IMG/VR virus record: IMGVR_UViG_3300001968_000054
Coordinates: 1 to 20,183 of that record
DNA length: 20,183 nucleotides
From: a virus
Strand: one strand, 5' to 3'
Shown: positions 1 through 7,521 of the stretch, piece after piece
Layout of the letters: each line of letters begins with the position of its first letter
How positions within the stretch are numbered: position 1 is the stretch's first letter
The notes under the pieces: model-generated
Database searches by the model: none
Told to the model about the DNA's origin: nothing
The model's input: the letters and a program-made list of their open reading frames with translations, nothing else
Program-made: the position numbers and the translations under genes

Positions 1-1608
1 TGGCTCATCCTGCTCATCACGCACATAACAGCCGTTATAAAGTTCGGAATGGTCATATTCGCCTTCCGCCACACCTTGCTCCATGATATCGCCCTCATCT
101 CTGGCCTGTACCATGCGATCGTAAAAGTCCATTTCGCCTTGGAAACCACGTACAGGACCTATACCAAACTGTTGTGCGGCTTTGCTGATCACGCCAGGGT
201 ATCCTCGCCGGAGCTCGATGAAACTGATCTCATCATCAAGGTATTGGTTGATGGCTGCAATCTCTTCAGGCGAGAAAGCGGATTCGTTGACCTGTTGTTG
301 CGCCATATCTTGTTCGTCCACTTGCTCGGTATCCTGCTGGCCGGGCGCAGGTTGGCGCGTGAGGTCCTGCTGTGCGGGTTCTGGTATGGGAGGCTCGGGC
401 AAGTCGATGCCCATCTCTTGGGCACGGCTGTGGATTTCAAATCTGGCATCAGCATCAGGGTCGCGCTCGGCCAGTGCCTGCAGCCGATCAAACAGGTCAT
501 CGTCACCAAAGATATCATAGAGCTGCTCAATGGCGTTGGCTGCATCTGGTCCCACGGGCAGCTCCTGGCTCATGAGCTGTTCTAGTTTTTTCTTGGCCTC
601 TGGTGTATCCGGTGTGCTCCAGGTGCCTTCGGTTACTCGATCAATCCAGCTTTCAAAAATATCTGCTTCACGCATGGTGTTTCCTTGTAGTCGGCTCAGT
701 ATAGGCAGTGCTGCTTCGATGCGGGCATCCAGTGTGGTTTCCACGAACAGTCCCTTGACTTCTTCCACCAGAGCTTCGGTATCAGCGATGTCGGCGGGAG
801 ACCAGGACTCAAAATATGTCTGATATCCGCGACTGCTGCCCAGATTCTTGAGCGTGCCGCGAGCAGATTCCAAATACTGCGTGGCCTGTTCTACCAGGCC
901 CTGTGCCACACCCTCCACCACGCGACCCTGGGTGGCCCTGCGGAAACGGCTCAGCACATTGATCTCTTCCACCATCTGGGAAATATGTACTCCGCGCACA
1001 TCATAGGGCCGACCACCTTGTCGCACATGCTCCAGCATGGCTCGGCCACCGGCCAGCATACGGAACGGCAGCTTCCAGCGTTCACCTTCGGCAGTTTCTA
1101 CGAACAGGCTTTCCACATAGCGATAACGAGCATCGGTTTCGCCCAGGGGCTTGCGATGGCGTATCATGAGGCGCGCTTCGGTGGGCTCGCCCGAGTAGCT
1201 CACTGTGCGATTGCCGTAATAGCTTTCAAACAGGCCTTCTCGTATCGCGGCCATTCCGGCCATGGTGTGTTTGAGTTGATTGAGGTTACGTGGGCTGAAT
1301 GTGTGGAAGTCGTGGCGCGTGGCAAACTGTTTCATCTGTTGCAGGAAATCAAACCACTCATCCTTGTCCTGCTCTTCCATGCCCCTGCCCAGATTGTCCC
1401 CGTAGTACAGCTGGAGGTCACCTTCATCGTCCAGCACAGCCACCGCGGTGCCATAGTTCTGTCCGCTGGTGCTCACATAATCAAAGGTGAAAATGGTGGC
1501 TTCTTGGGGTTGGCTGGGCTGTCCTTGGGCATCCGTGCTTTCGGGCTCCCAGCCACGGCTGATCAACAAATCGTACAAGTCTTGGGATATGTTCTGTTCT
1601 CGTGCCAT
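1..1608 (-). CDS. Large conserved phage protein, unknown function, 3' end outside window
   Basis: An open frame from the ATG at 1608 to the left edge gives at least 536 residues with no stop. The first 330 residues look globular: TIFTFDYVSTSGQNYGTAVA, a RHDFHTFSPRNLNQLKHTM segment, MAGMAAIREGLFESYYGNRT, SYSGEPTEARLMIRHRKPLG, RYRYVESLFVETAEGER and PFRMLAGGRAMLEHVRQGG. The middle has two F-E-S-W motifs in helical sequence. The later part is Gln/Pro/Glu-rich and disordered, then SPEEIAAINQYLDDEISFIE. It ends in a VAEG-containing linker also seen in the 425-aa protein. It probably belongs to the virion, from its place after gp17 and its size, but it matches no T4 protein I can name. It starts 10 bases after the terminase stop with no ribosome-binding site. 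Confidence 0.8.
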   Translation of the reverse strand, partial: MAREQNISQDLYDLLISRGWEPESTDAQGQPSQPQEATIFTFDYVSTSGQNYGTAVAVLDDEGDLQLYYGDNLGRGMEEQDKDEWFDFLQQMKQFATRHDFHTFSPRNLNQLKHTMAGMAAIREGLFESYYGNRTVSYSGEPTEARLMIRHRKPLGETDARYRYVESLFVETAEGERWKLPFRMLAGGRAMLEHVRQGGRPYDVRGVHISQMVEEINVLSRFRRATQGRVVEGVAQGLVEQATQYLESARGTLKNLGSSRGYQTYFESWSPADIADTEALVEEVKGLFVETTLDARIEAALPILSRLQGNTMREADIFESWIDRVTEGTWSTPDTPEAKKKLEQLMSQELPVGPDAANAIEQLYDIFGDDDLFDRLQALAERDPDADARFEIHSRAQEMGIDLPEPPIPEPAQQDLTRQPAPGQQDTEQVDEQDMAQQQVNESAFSPEEIAAINQYLDDEISFIELRRGYPGVISKAAQQFGIGPVRGFQGEMDFYDRMVQARDEGDIMEQGVAEGEYDHSELYNGCYVRDEQDEP

Positions 1609-1615
1609 AGTCAAG

Positions 1616-1623
1616 TATTTAGT
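1616..1623 (-). promoter_or_regulatory. Late-promoter-like ACTAAATA overlapping the terminase stop
   Basis: ACTAAATA includes the terminase TAA stop and lies 7 bases upstream of the next ATG. No Shine-Dalgarno sequence lies between, so a transcript from here would have almost no leader. It is a two-mismatch late-promoter variant. Confidence 0.35.
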
Positions 1624-3187
1624 GGAAAGTGGCTAGAAAGGGCATGGGGTCGATGATCTTGTCCGCATGATCTTTCATCTGTTTGTCCAGATCTGCATGA
1701 TATTCTTGCAGCACCATGAGCATGCGCACAGCCAGCACAGTGGCCATGACTAGATCGTCTGTTTCGCCCGGTTTGGCAGCATAGCTCATGCCGTGCGCCA
1801 CGAATGTTTTGAGTTCACTGATCAGGGGTCTGCTGCGAAGACTCATGCGCCCGGTTTCTATCAAGACCTTGAGCTTGTTGCAGGCAGTGAGCTTGGCCTT
1901 GGGCGTGGTGTTGAAGCCCTTGCGCCAGCGTCGCTCGCCAATCACGCTGCGATCACTGAGGAAATAGCCCTTGATATTCTCTTCACCGTACTCTGCAATA
2001 CTGAGCAGAGCAGCTTCACCTATGGTGTTGTTTTCCACGCTGTAGTAGATATTCTGTGGGTTGTCCACGACTGCATTGATCTCTGAGATGATGTCTGCCA
2101 TGATCCTGATCTGTTCGGGTATGGTAGTGCGATTGTGTTGCCATTCTCCCACCTGCTCGGTGGTGTTGGCTTCGTAGATCTGGATGGCCGCGGGATCGCC
2201 GCCGGTGCCTAGGCTGGGATCCAGGGCTACCACATAGATACTGTCTTTGTTGAACGGTTTGTACCAACGTACCTGCCCGGTTTTTCGTATGGGCTCGATG
2301 CCTTCCAGATCCAACAGCTTGGCCGGTGCGATCAGAGTCTCATCGTTGATGATGAATTCGCAGCCGATTTCCCTACGGAAACGATCGTCTCCCAGTTGTG
2401 CACGCTGTTGCTCGCCCCAGGCTTGATCACGATCAGGGTGTTCGCTCCAGTGAGCACTGTAGGCCTTGAACCCGTTGATGCCTAGCTCGGTGGTATTGCC
2501 AAACTCGTCCAGACATTTGTTGGCGCCTTTCCACAGGTAAGCAAACTGATCCTCATCTGAGTTAGGTGTCGAAGTGATGATAGCTTTACCGCCAGTGGCC
2601 AAGGTAGGTGATATGGAAGTCCAGAACTCACGGGCTATGGTGGGTCTCACAAACGCAAATTCGTCTGCATACAGGAGAGAAATACTCATACCTCGGCCTG
2701 TTGTTTCAGTGGTGGTCTGGCTCACTATGCGGCTGCCGTTATCAAACTCCAGACTGCCCTTGTTGTAACTGGTAGCACCGGCACGGATGTGATCGGGGCA
2801 GAATTCATAGGCATAGCGTATGCGCTGCATGATCTCCTGGGCGCCGGTGTACTTGTGTGCAGCGATCAAGATGGTACTGTCAGGAACGAACATAGCATAC
2901 CACAGGAGATAGCCCGCAGCCGATGTTGACTTACCGCTCTGCCTGGGCATGAGACTGATGCTGTAGCGATAGCCATGATAGGTATTGATCAGGCGTTTCT
3001 GATAGTCATATGGGTGATACAGCATGCGTCCACGAGTGGGATGCTGGATCATGAAAAAATTGTCCATGAAATACATGGGACCTGTCACAGGATCAGCACA
3101 ACGGGCAAAGTCCAGGATCTGTTCCTGGCTGTAAATTTCCTGCCGGTGCGGGCTCTTGACCAGTATGGTTTCTGTGGCGTTCTTCAT
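1619..3187 (-). CDS. gp17: Terminase large subunit (T4 gp17 family)
   Basis: The DNA-packaging motor ATPase and headful nuclease. It has 522 residues, against 610 in T4 gp17. ATPase domain: Walker A RQSGKST (82-88), Walker B LLYADEFAF (171-179, with Asp175 and Glu176) and coupling motif STPNS (206-210). The RNase-H-like nuclease domain has Asp323 (VVALDPSLGTGGDPA), Glu385 (YYSVENN) and Asp478 (GETDDLV), matching the three metal-binding acids of gp17. No intron or intein interrupts it. It starts 4 bases after the radical SAM stop without a clear ribosome-binding site, suggesting coupling. Its TAA stop lies within the motif ACTAAATA before the next gene. It works with the gp16-like protein and the portal protein (not in this window). 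Confidence 0.96.
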   Translation of the reverse strand: MKNATETILVKSPHRQEIYSQEQILDFARCADPVTGPMYFMDNFFMIQHPTRGRMLYHPYDYQKRLINTYHGYRYSISLMPRQSGKSTSAAGYLLWYAMFVPDSTILIAAHKYTGAQEIMQRIRYAYEFCPDHIRAGATSYNKGSLEFDNGSRIVSQTTTETTGRGMSISLLYADEFAFVRPTIAREFWTSISPTLATGGKAIITSTPNSDEDQFAYLWKGANKCLDEFGNTTELGINGFKAYSAHWSEHPDRDQAWGEQQRAQLGDDRFRREIGCEFIINDETLIAPAKLLDLEGIEPIRKTGQVRWYKPFNKDSIYVVALDPSLGTGGDPAAIQIYEANTTEQVGEWQHNRTTIPEQIRIMADIISEINAVVDNPQNIYYSVENNTIGEAALLSIAEYGEENIKGYFLSDRSVIGERRWRKGFNTTPKAKLTACNKLKVLIETGRMSLRSRPLISELKTFVAHGMSYAAKPGETDDLVMATVLAVRMLMVLQEYHADLDKQMKDHADKIIDPMPFLATFH

Positions 3188-3191
3188 AGCA

Positions 3192-4346
3192 TTAGTTATG
3201 CAGTAGATGAGTCAGTTCGGGCCATAGCTGTTCAAACTGTCCCTGTTTGTCCGGGTGCCAGCGATGTTCGGTGTCTCGTATATGCTGCTGGAATGCTAGC
3301 GATACCGGTTGGGACTGAGTTGGGCCTTTTTGCAAATTGTCACGCGCATGTTCAAAAAACTGCCGCTCGCTGTCGGCCATCACAGTACCGCAACGATCCA
3401 TCAATCGATCCACTTCCTGGATGGCCAGTTGCCGTGTAGATGGACCATGCTGCACCGGATCAAGGTACACAGGCTGGAACAGATTTTGCCACAGCACTGT
3501 AAGTGCACGTGACTGTGCCCACTCTCGGAATTCAACAAGGCGTGTGCAGTTGTAAATGTTGTACACTGCATGGATACCACCCCAGTGTCCTTGATCACGC
3601 ATCAGACCTTGTATGCGATCTATGTTGCGATTTAGCAGACTCCAATCGCCGCCGTGGCGCACATACTCATATCTGTCGTGTATGTTATCAAAACTCATGC
3701 TCCAGCCCACACGATGTCTCTGGGAGATTTTTTGGAATATGCGATTGTGCTCCAGATCCACTGAGGTATTGGTGATCAGAGTCACTATGCAATCCCGTGG
3801 TATAACATCCAGTAGTCGTTCATTTTCGGGCAATAGCAGAGGTTCACCACCTACCATGGCCACTTCACGTATGTCCGTGGCGTGCTGTTGTAGGAAGTCG
3901 CAGACCTGATCATAATAGGGACGCGCCTGGCTGCGTACCACGCGTCCATCCTGTATGCTCTGCCACCGGCTGCTGCAATAGGGTCCGCAGTAGTTGCAGC
4001 TGAGATTACAGGTGGTGTTCCAGCGTATGTCTATGATCGTGGGATCAAAATAGTCCAGCTGGGCCCGGGCAGGGTCAAAATCCTGATTCACATCATTGTG
4101 CCAGTGTCGCTCGCTGCGTCCATACTGCTCGGCCTGGATGCAGTTGCGGCAATATTTGGGGTGTAGCTGTCCCTGCTGTATGGTCTCGCGTATGCCGCGC
4201 AAGGTATTTCCGTGCACAATATCTTGTATGGAATGCTGGGTCAGTGAACCCAGCATGTTGGGATCACCCGCACAGCAGGTCTTGACGTCGCCGCGGAAGT
4301 TGATGTGCAGACCGCGCCAGGGCGCTGCACAGTATTTGGGTTCCAT
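3192..4346 (-). CDS. Radical SAM enzyme with N-terminal twitch/SPASM-like domain
   Basis: A 384-residue iron-sulfur enzyme that would cleave S-adenosylmethionine to make a radical. The radical SAM CxxxCxxC motif is CNLSCNYC (Cys113, Cys117, Cys120), followed by the GGEP SAM-binding motif (166-169) and a TLITNTS strand. Before it, residues 1-70 hold a cysteine-rich region (Cys6, Cys24, Cys25, Cys66, Cys69; KTCCAGDPNMLGSL and HPKYCRNC) of the twitch/SPASM type. Such domains hold an auxiliary Fe-S cluster in peptide-modifying enzymes but normally follow the core. No substrate peptide is obvious next to it. It lies between the secreted nuclease and the large terminase, 4 bases from the latter. 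The start at 4346 has no ribosome-binding site. The family is sure; the reaction is unknown. Confidence 0.88.
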   Translation of the reverse strand: MEPKYCAAPWRGLHINFRGDVKTCCAGDPNMLGSLTQHSIQDIVHGNTLRGIRETIQQGQLHPKYCRNCIQAEQYGRSERHWHNDVNQDFDPARAQLDYFDPTIIDIRWNTTCNLSCNYCGPYCSSRWQSIQDGRVVRSQARPYYDQVCDFLQQHATDIREVAMVGGEPLLLPENERLLDVIPRDCIVTLITNTSVDLEHNRIFQKISQRHRVGWSMSFDNIHDRYEYVRHGGDWSLLNRNIDRIQGLMRDQGHWGGIHAVYNIYNCTRLVEFREWAQSRALTVLWQNLFQPVYLDPVQHGPSTRQLAIQEVDRLMDRCGTVMADSERQFFEHARDNLQKGPTQSQPVSLAFQQHIRDTEHRWHPDKQGQFEQLWPELTHLLHN

Positions 4347-4350
4347 CTGC

Positions 4351-4358
4351 TATTTACT
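4351..4358 (-). promoter_or_regulatory. Late-promoter-like AGTAAATA close to the radical SAM start
   Basis: AGTAAATA lies only 4 bases upstream of the radical SAM ATG, in the 51-base gap after the nuclease gene. No Shine-Dalgarno sequence is visible. If active, the RNA would be leaderless or start inside the codon, so function is uncertain. Confidence 0.3.
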
Positions 4359-4397
4359 AGCCGCGATCAGTCCGGAAACATAAGCCAGGTGGTCGGA

Positions 4398-4835
4398 TCA
4401 GTTGCACCAGCTCTGCTTGGCGTCGCCGTAGTATTCTCGCGCAAAGCCATTGGCAATCAGCTGTTGCCGATGGCTCACACCATCCAGCAGCAGGTCGCCC
4501 AGAACTCGGCCACCAAACTTGTCCCATTGATACAGTGTGATCTGGGTCTGGCGGGCTGCGGCCACGCGCTGTTTGGTAAAGGCCGTGGCAGCTTCACCGC
4601 GCTGCGCTTCAGACGGGCACTGGGCGCGATGACCTTTTTCTGGTGTGTCCACGCCAAATATACGGAGGGCCAGCTCGGGCTTGAGTGGCGCCGGCAAGAA
4701 ACGTGCGCTAAAGACCACGGTGTCGCCGTCGGTTACCCGGAGTACCGGTACATCGTAGGTCACACCCGGGGGCGTTTTCTGCGCCTGGGCCAGTAGGGGA
4801 CATAGAGCCATCAGTGCCAAAAGTATGAATTTCAT
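4398..4835 (-). CDS. Secreted staphylococcal-nuclease-like (TNase) endonuclease
   Basis: A 145-residue protein: a Sec signal peptide (about 1-18, MKFILLALMALCPLLAQAQ) followed by an SNase-fold nuclease, which cleaves DNA or RNA with calcium. Visible active-site elements are DGDT (36-39), LRIFGVDTPE (57-66, with Arg58, Asp63 and Glu66) and DKFGGR (105-110, Arg110), matching the SNase catalytic Asp/Arg/Glu/Arg set. Cys73 and Cys144 could form a disulfide. Length equals the mature family core. The start at 4835 has TGAGG 8 bases upstream and follows the previous stop by 8 bases. A periplasmic or secreted location is predicted, unusual for a gene in the virion and packaging region. It could degrade host or competitor DNA in the envelope; that role is inference. 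Confidence 0.88.
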   Translation of the reverse strand: MKFILLALMALCPLLAQAQKTPPGVTYDVPVLRVTDGDTVVFSARFLPAPLKPELALRIFGVDTPEKGHRAQCPSEAQRGEAATAFTKQRVAAARQTQITLYQWDKFGGRVLGDLLLDGVSHRQQLIANGFAREYYGDAKQSWCN

Positions 4836-4843
4836 ATAGTGCC

Positions 4844-5050
4844 TCAGTTGGTTATTTCTTCCCAGCCAAACTTGTACAAGAGATCTGAATTGCTCTGCGT
4901 GTAGGCCACAGCCAGTGTGAGTGTGATCGGTGTGCCCGACACAGACCTTTTGAGCTGCAGGCGCTTTCTCACTTCTTCTTGGATTTCTACTTCGTCACGG
5001 CTGCTGGTCAGTCCAGCAAAAACCACTGTGCCGTCGGTGATGACGTTGCT
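4844..5050 (-). pseudogene. Displaced C-terminal segment of the 4995-6425 gene
   Basis: In the +1 frame relative to the upstream gene, this continues SNVITDGTVVFAGLTSS, then EEVRKRLQLKRSVSG and TLAVAYTQSNSDLLYKFGWE, and stops at TGA 8 bases before the next gene's ATG. Skipping one base at about 5051 joins the two frames into one protein of about 526 residues. The join lies in a CAG/ACA-rich run prone to slippage. It is either a true frameshift, a sequencing or assembly error, or programmed frameshifting. A GTG at 5026 could start a separate 60-aa protein but has no ribosome-binding site evidence. Confidence 0.7.
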
Positions 5051-6425
5051 GTGCTGTCTGTACCACGGAGTTGGTCACATTGCTCCAGGACGCACTGAAA
5101 GTGGCATTTTCTATCAACTGGTATTCACCGTATCTCACATCAACCAGCAGTAGATCCAGTTGGCTGGGATAGACCACTGCATCGGGATAGGCGGGATTGA
5201 GACGGATACTTGCCAATGCTGTGACAGTGTTGGCCGCGCTGATCCTGGTCACTGAAGTGCCGTTGGTCACGTAGTTCACAGAGCTCACAGGCTGGAAACC
5301 ACCTTCGGATATCACAGTGGAGCAGATCTGCTTCATGGTAGTCGCGCCCGAAGTGGCCCCTGTGTTGGTGATCTCGTAACGGGGATTGAGCGTGGCCGTG
5401 GTCATGTAAACACGAGTGTTACCTGGTTGGTTGGCATGCTGGAATGTGTGGCACACGATGAATTCACCGTTGATCACAAATCCTGCCCGCACATTGCCCA
5501 CACCCAGCCATTCGATGTCACACCAGAAAATCTGCGTGAGCGTGGGATCCAGGGTAAGTCCCGATGGATTGTTGGCGCCACCGGCGCCGTTGAGTCTGTC
5601 TCCGTTCCAGGAGCTCTGCTGTATCTGTTGTTCCACCAGTGACCCCGACGACGACGAGCGTATCACTAGATTGAGCGCGGTACCGTCAGCTTCAAAGTAT
5701 ACACCATCAGTGGCCGTGAACTGCCCCACTCGCTGGCGGCAGTTGGCCTTGAGCGTGCCAAAGGCAAATGTGTCCAGGCACAGCAGGCTCTTGCCTGGCT
5801 GATAGGGCTGGGTGGTGTAGCTCTGATTGATCACGCTGGAACCACTGGCCGCCGTGACTGCTAGATCAAACGAACTTTCGGCGGACACATAGGTGATGGT
5901 ACCGCCCGTGGCCGTGACATTGGAGAACTGTCCACCATCGAGATAGCGATTTTGGCTGTCAAATAGAGTAAAGGGTTCGCTCACGCGCAGGCGGCCGAAC
6001 GCATCTGACGTGGGTCCTGAAAATCCCGATATGACCACGTTGGCATCATCGGCCAAGACCACATTGGCATTACCGGTAATACCCACATTGCCAGATACCA
6101 CCCAGGGTGATGTGCCCTGGGTTACATTCACATTGCCCAGGATACCCACGTTGCCTGTTATGGGATTGACCGTGATATTGCCGGTGATGCCCGCGATATT
6201 GCCGGTGATGCCCGCGATATTGCCGGTCACGCTCACGGGCAGATAGCTGTTGGACAGATCCACGTTGCCCAAGCTGCCAATGGCCACATTGCTCACGGTC
6301 ACATTGCCTACTATTGTTGCGTCTGTGCGCACGAACACCTGACCCGTGGCTTCATTGAGCTCCAGGGCCTGGGTGATATTGCGAAGATACCAGGGCGCTA
6401 CTTCTGTGGGATTGGGTTCAGCCAT
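4995..6425 (-). CDS. Repeat-rich virion or fibre-like protein, C-terminus frameshifted
   Basis: A 476-residue reading of a phage structural protein. The N-terminal 130 residues are Gly-Asn-Val repeats (GNVTVSN, GNIAGIT, GNVGILGNVNVTQG), typical of beta-helical or collagen-like fibre shafts. The larger rest (about 135-460) is a globular beta domain starting near DAFGRLRVSEPFTLFDSQNR, with YQPGKSLLCLDTFAFG, QIFWCDIEWLGVGNVRAGFV and a TMKQICSTVISEGG segment. No enzyme motif is present. The last about 20 residues (after VVQTA near position 5052) are Arg/His-rich and out of character. The +1 frame continues sensibly to 4844 (see next entry). It probably belongs to the tail or capsid surface, perhaps host contact. 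The start is fixed by a late promoter and GAGG. Confidence 0.82.
   Translation of the reverse strand: MAEPNPTEVAPWYLRNITQALELNEATGQVFVRTDATIVGNVTVSNVAIGSLGNVDLSNSYLPVSVTGNIAGITGNIAGITGNITVNPITGNVGILGNVNVTQGTSPWVVSGNVGITGNANVVLADDANVVISGFSGPTSDAFGRLRVSEPFTLFDSQNRYLDGGQFSNVTATGGTITYVSAESSFDLAVTAASGSSVINQSYTTQPYQPGKSLLCLDTFAFGTLKANCRQRVGQFTATDGVYFEADGTALNLVIRSSSSGSLVEQQIQQSSWNGDRLNGAGGANNPSGLTLDPTLTQIFWCDIEWLGVGNVRAGFVINGEFIVCHTFQHANQPGNTRVYMTTATLNPRYEITNTGATSGATTMKQICSTVISEGGFQPVSSVNYVTNGTSVTRISAANTVTALASIRLNPAYPDAVVYPSQLDLLLVDVRYGEYQLIENATFSASWSNVTNSVVQTAQQRHHRRHSGFCWTDQQP
6181..6222 (-). repeat. Tandem 21-bp repeat encoding NIAGITG
   Basis: Two exact tandem copies of a 21-base unit (6181-6201, 6202-6222), with partial copies on both sides, encode the 7-residue repeat in the shaft of the virion protein. 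Such repeats can gain or lose copies by slippage and change shaft length. Confidence 0.9.
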
Positions 6426-6443
6426 TTCTCTACCTCGTTTGGG

Positions 6444-6451
6444 TATTTATG
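6444..6451 (-). promoter_or_regulatory. Late promoter CATAAATA before the repeat-rich virion gene
   Basis: CATAAATA on the minus strand is one base from the T4 late consensus. It lies 18 bases upstream of the ATG at 6425, with a GAGGTAG ribosome-binding site between. It sits in the 36-base gap after the 128-aa gene. Confidence 0.75.
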
Positions 6452-6461
6452 GCCAGGCAGT

Positions 6462-6848
6462 CTATCTTGCGTAACCGGAGAAGGATCTTATGGGGCTGGT
6501 TTTGTTGACCAGACTGGGCTCATCGCTGTCGGGGGTGCTGATCAATTTCTTGCCGCCCGGAGTCTTGGTCATGCGCAAAGCAGCATCTATCACGGGAGCG
6601 ATGCCCGAGTTCATACCTACCACTACCCCATGCTCGCCAAACGCAGTCTCAGGCGACCAGGCGGGTCTATCGGGGTTGATGTCATCTTGGCCCACATCGC
6701 TGCGAGCGCGAGCTATGGCCACCCCAAATCTATAATTGCGATAGGGATCGGCGGCACTGAGTCCCGGGATCACATAGGTCTGCCGCAGTGGCTCGGCCTG
6801 CTCAGGTGGTAGGTCGTGTTGTTCAGTGATGAATTCGCGAGCTCTCAT
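6462..6848 (-). CDS. Second NKTSPI-tagged small protein (128 aa)
   Basis: A 128-residue protein starting at the ATG at 6848, overlapping the previous stop (ATGA). A longer in-frame reading upstream to 7355 crosses two other genes with atypical sequence and is rejected. It begins MRAREFITEQHDLP (targeting-like, I-T-E site) and ends VNKTSPIRSFSGYAR (114-128), paralogous to the preceding gene at both ends only. The middle differs: DPYRNYRFGVAIARARSD, an AFGEHGVVVGMNSGIAPVID beta/Gly segment and a MTKTPGGKKLISTPDSDE stretch. The GVAIARA and VVVG pattern suggests a compact globular core. No enzyme family is recognised. Confidence 0.78.
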   Translation of the reverse strand: MRAREFITEQHDLPPEQAEPLRQTYVIPGLSAADPYRNYRFGVAIARARSDVGQDDINPDRPAWSPETAFGEHGVVVGMNSGIAPVIDAALRMTKTPGGKKLISTPDSDEPSLVNKTSPIRSFSGYAR

Positions 6849-7228
6849 CGGGGATAGCCCCCAAAACTCTTGATAGGGCTGGTCTTGTTGACCGTGTTCA
6901 TTTCCTCGCTGTCCATATCGCCGTGGTTGAGATCTCGATATTTGGCCCCCGCGGCTTGATAGGCCAGTTTCAGCATGTCTTGTTCTTCTTGTGTATAGGG
7001 GTGAGCGCTGGCGCTCTTGCCTACCCAGCTTTGGCCATCTATGTTGGGCGGCGTCTTGCCGTCGGTTGATGCTGCTGCCATCATGACTCGCAGCGTGGTG
7101 TAATCGGTGTTCCAACCGCTCTGCCAGCGATCGGTATCCTGGAATGTGTTGAGACCACGTGTGGCTGATCGGCGTCGCTTGCCCATCACGCCCCCGTGAG
7201 CTTCTGGCAGGAATTCTAGGGCTCGCAT
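6845..7228 (-). CDS. Small protein with targeting-like N-terminus and NKTSPI C-terminal tag
   Basis: A 127-residue protein of unknown function. It begins MRALEFLPEAHGG, which fits a short amphipathic capsid-targeting sequence ending at an L-x-E site before Ala. It ends VNKTSPIKSFGGYPR (113-127), nearly identical to the end of the following gene product. The middle is hydrophilic: a WQSGWNTDYTTLRVMMAAAS segment and a YTQEEQDMLKLAYQAAG helix. The start is 8 bases after the previous stop without a clear ribosome-binding site. Its TGA stop overlaps the next ATG (ATGA), so the two tagged genes are translationally coupled. It may be an internal or minor virion protein. Confidence 0.75.
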   Translation of the reverse strand: MRALEFLPEAHGGVMGKRRRSATRGLNTFQDTDRWQSGWNTDYTTLRVMMAAASTDGKTPPNIDGQSWVGKSASAHPYTQEEQDMLKLAYQAAGAKYRDLNHGDMDSEEMNTVNKTSPIKSFGGYPR

Positions 7229-7236
7229 GCGGATTC

Positions 7237-7521
7237 TTAGGCCGGATACACGCTGTACAGAGCCGAGCTCTGTGTGCCCAGTTCCAGCGCAGTCCAGTCA
7301 GAGCCTGACACAGTGACCTTGTTGCCGGCGCCGGCATAGAGATCGCGTGTGGCATTGGCTGGAATCTGTATGGCTGCGCTGTAGAGATTGCCTACGGCAC
7401 CTGCTGATCCCAGAGCCACTGCATAGACCTGATAGGTCACGGCGGTATTGCCTGTGCTCACTCTCAGTTTGTCTGTGTAAACTGTGGCGTTAGCCAATGA
7501 TGTATAAACGTTTGCAGACAT
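7237..7521 (-). CDS. Small beta-rich conserved phage protein (94 aa)
   Basis: The start at 7521 (MSANVYTSL) is chosen because a GAGG ribosome-binding site lies 9 bases upstream and the ATG overlaps the previous stop. An earlier in-frame ATG at 7557 has no such site. The 94 residues are rich in Val, Thr, Ala and Gly with alternating hydrophobic strands (VTYQVYAVALG, AAIQIPANATRDLYAGAG, KVTVSGSDWTALELG). That pattern suggests a small all-beta domain such as a virion decoration or spike component. No catalytic motif, signal peptide or membrane segment is seen. The function is not recognised. Confidence 0.75.
   Translation of the reverse strand: MSANVYTSLANATVYTDKLRVSTGNTAVTYQVYAVALGSAGAVGNLYSAAIQIPANATRDLYAGAGNKVTVSGSDWTALELGTQSSALYSVYPA

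Noticed and set aside
985-1656. Plus-strand 223-aa open frame
   Set aside because: It is antisense to a well-supported minus-strand gene, shows no family motif and has no ribosome-binding site; other long plus-strand frames (such as 11329-11898, 12374-12949, 4305-4796) were rejected for the same reason.
6849-7355. Upstream extension of the 128-aa gene giving 297 aa
   Set aside because: The added sequence is Arg/Ser/His-rich shadow of two other genes, and the ATGA junction at 6845-6848 gives a natural start.
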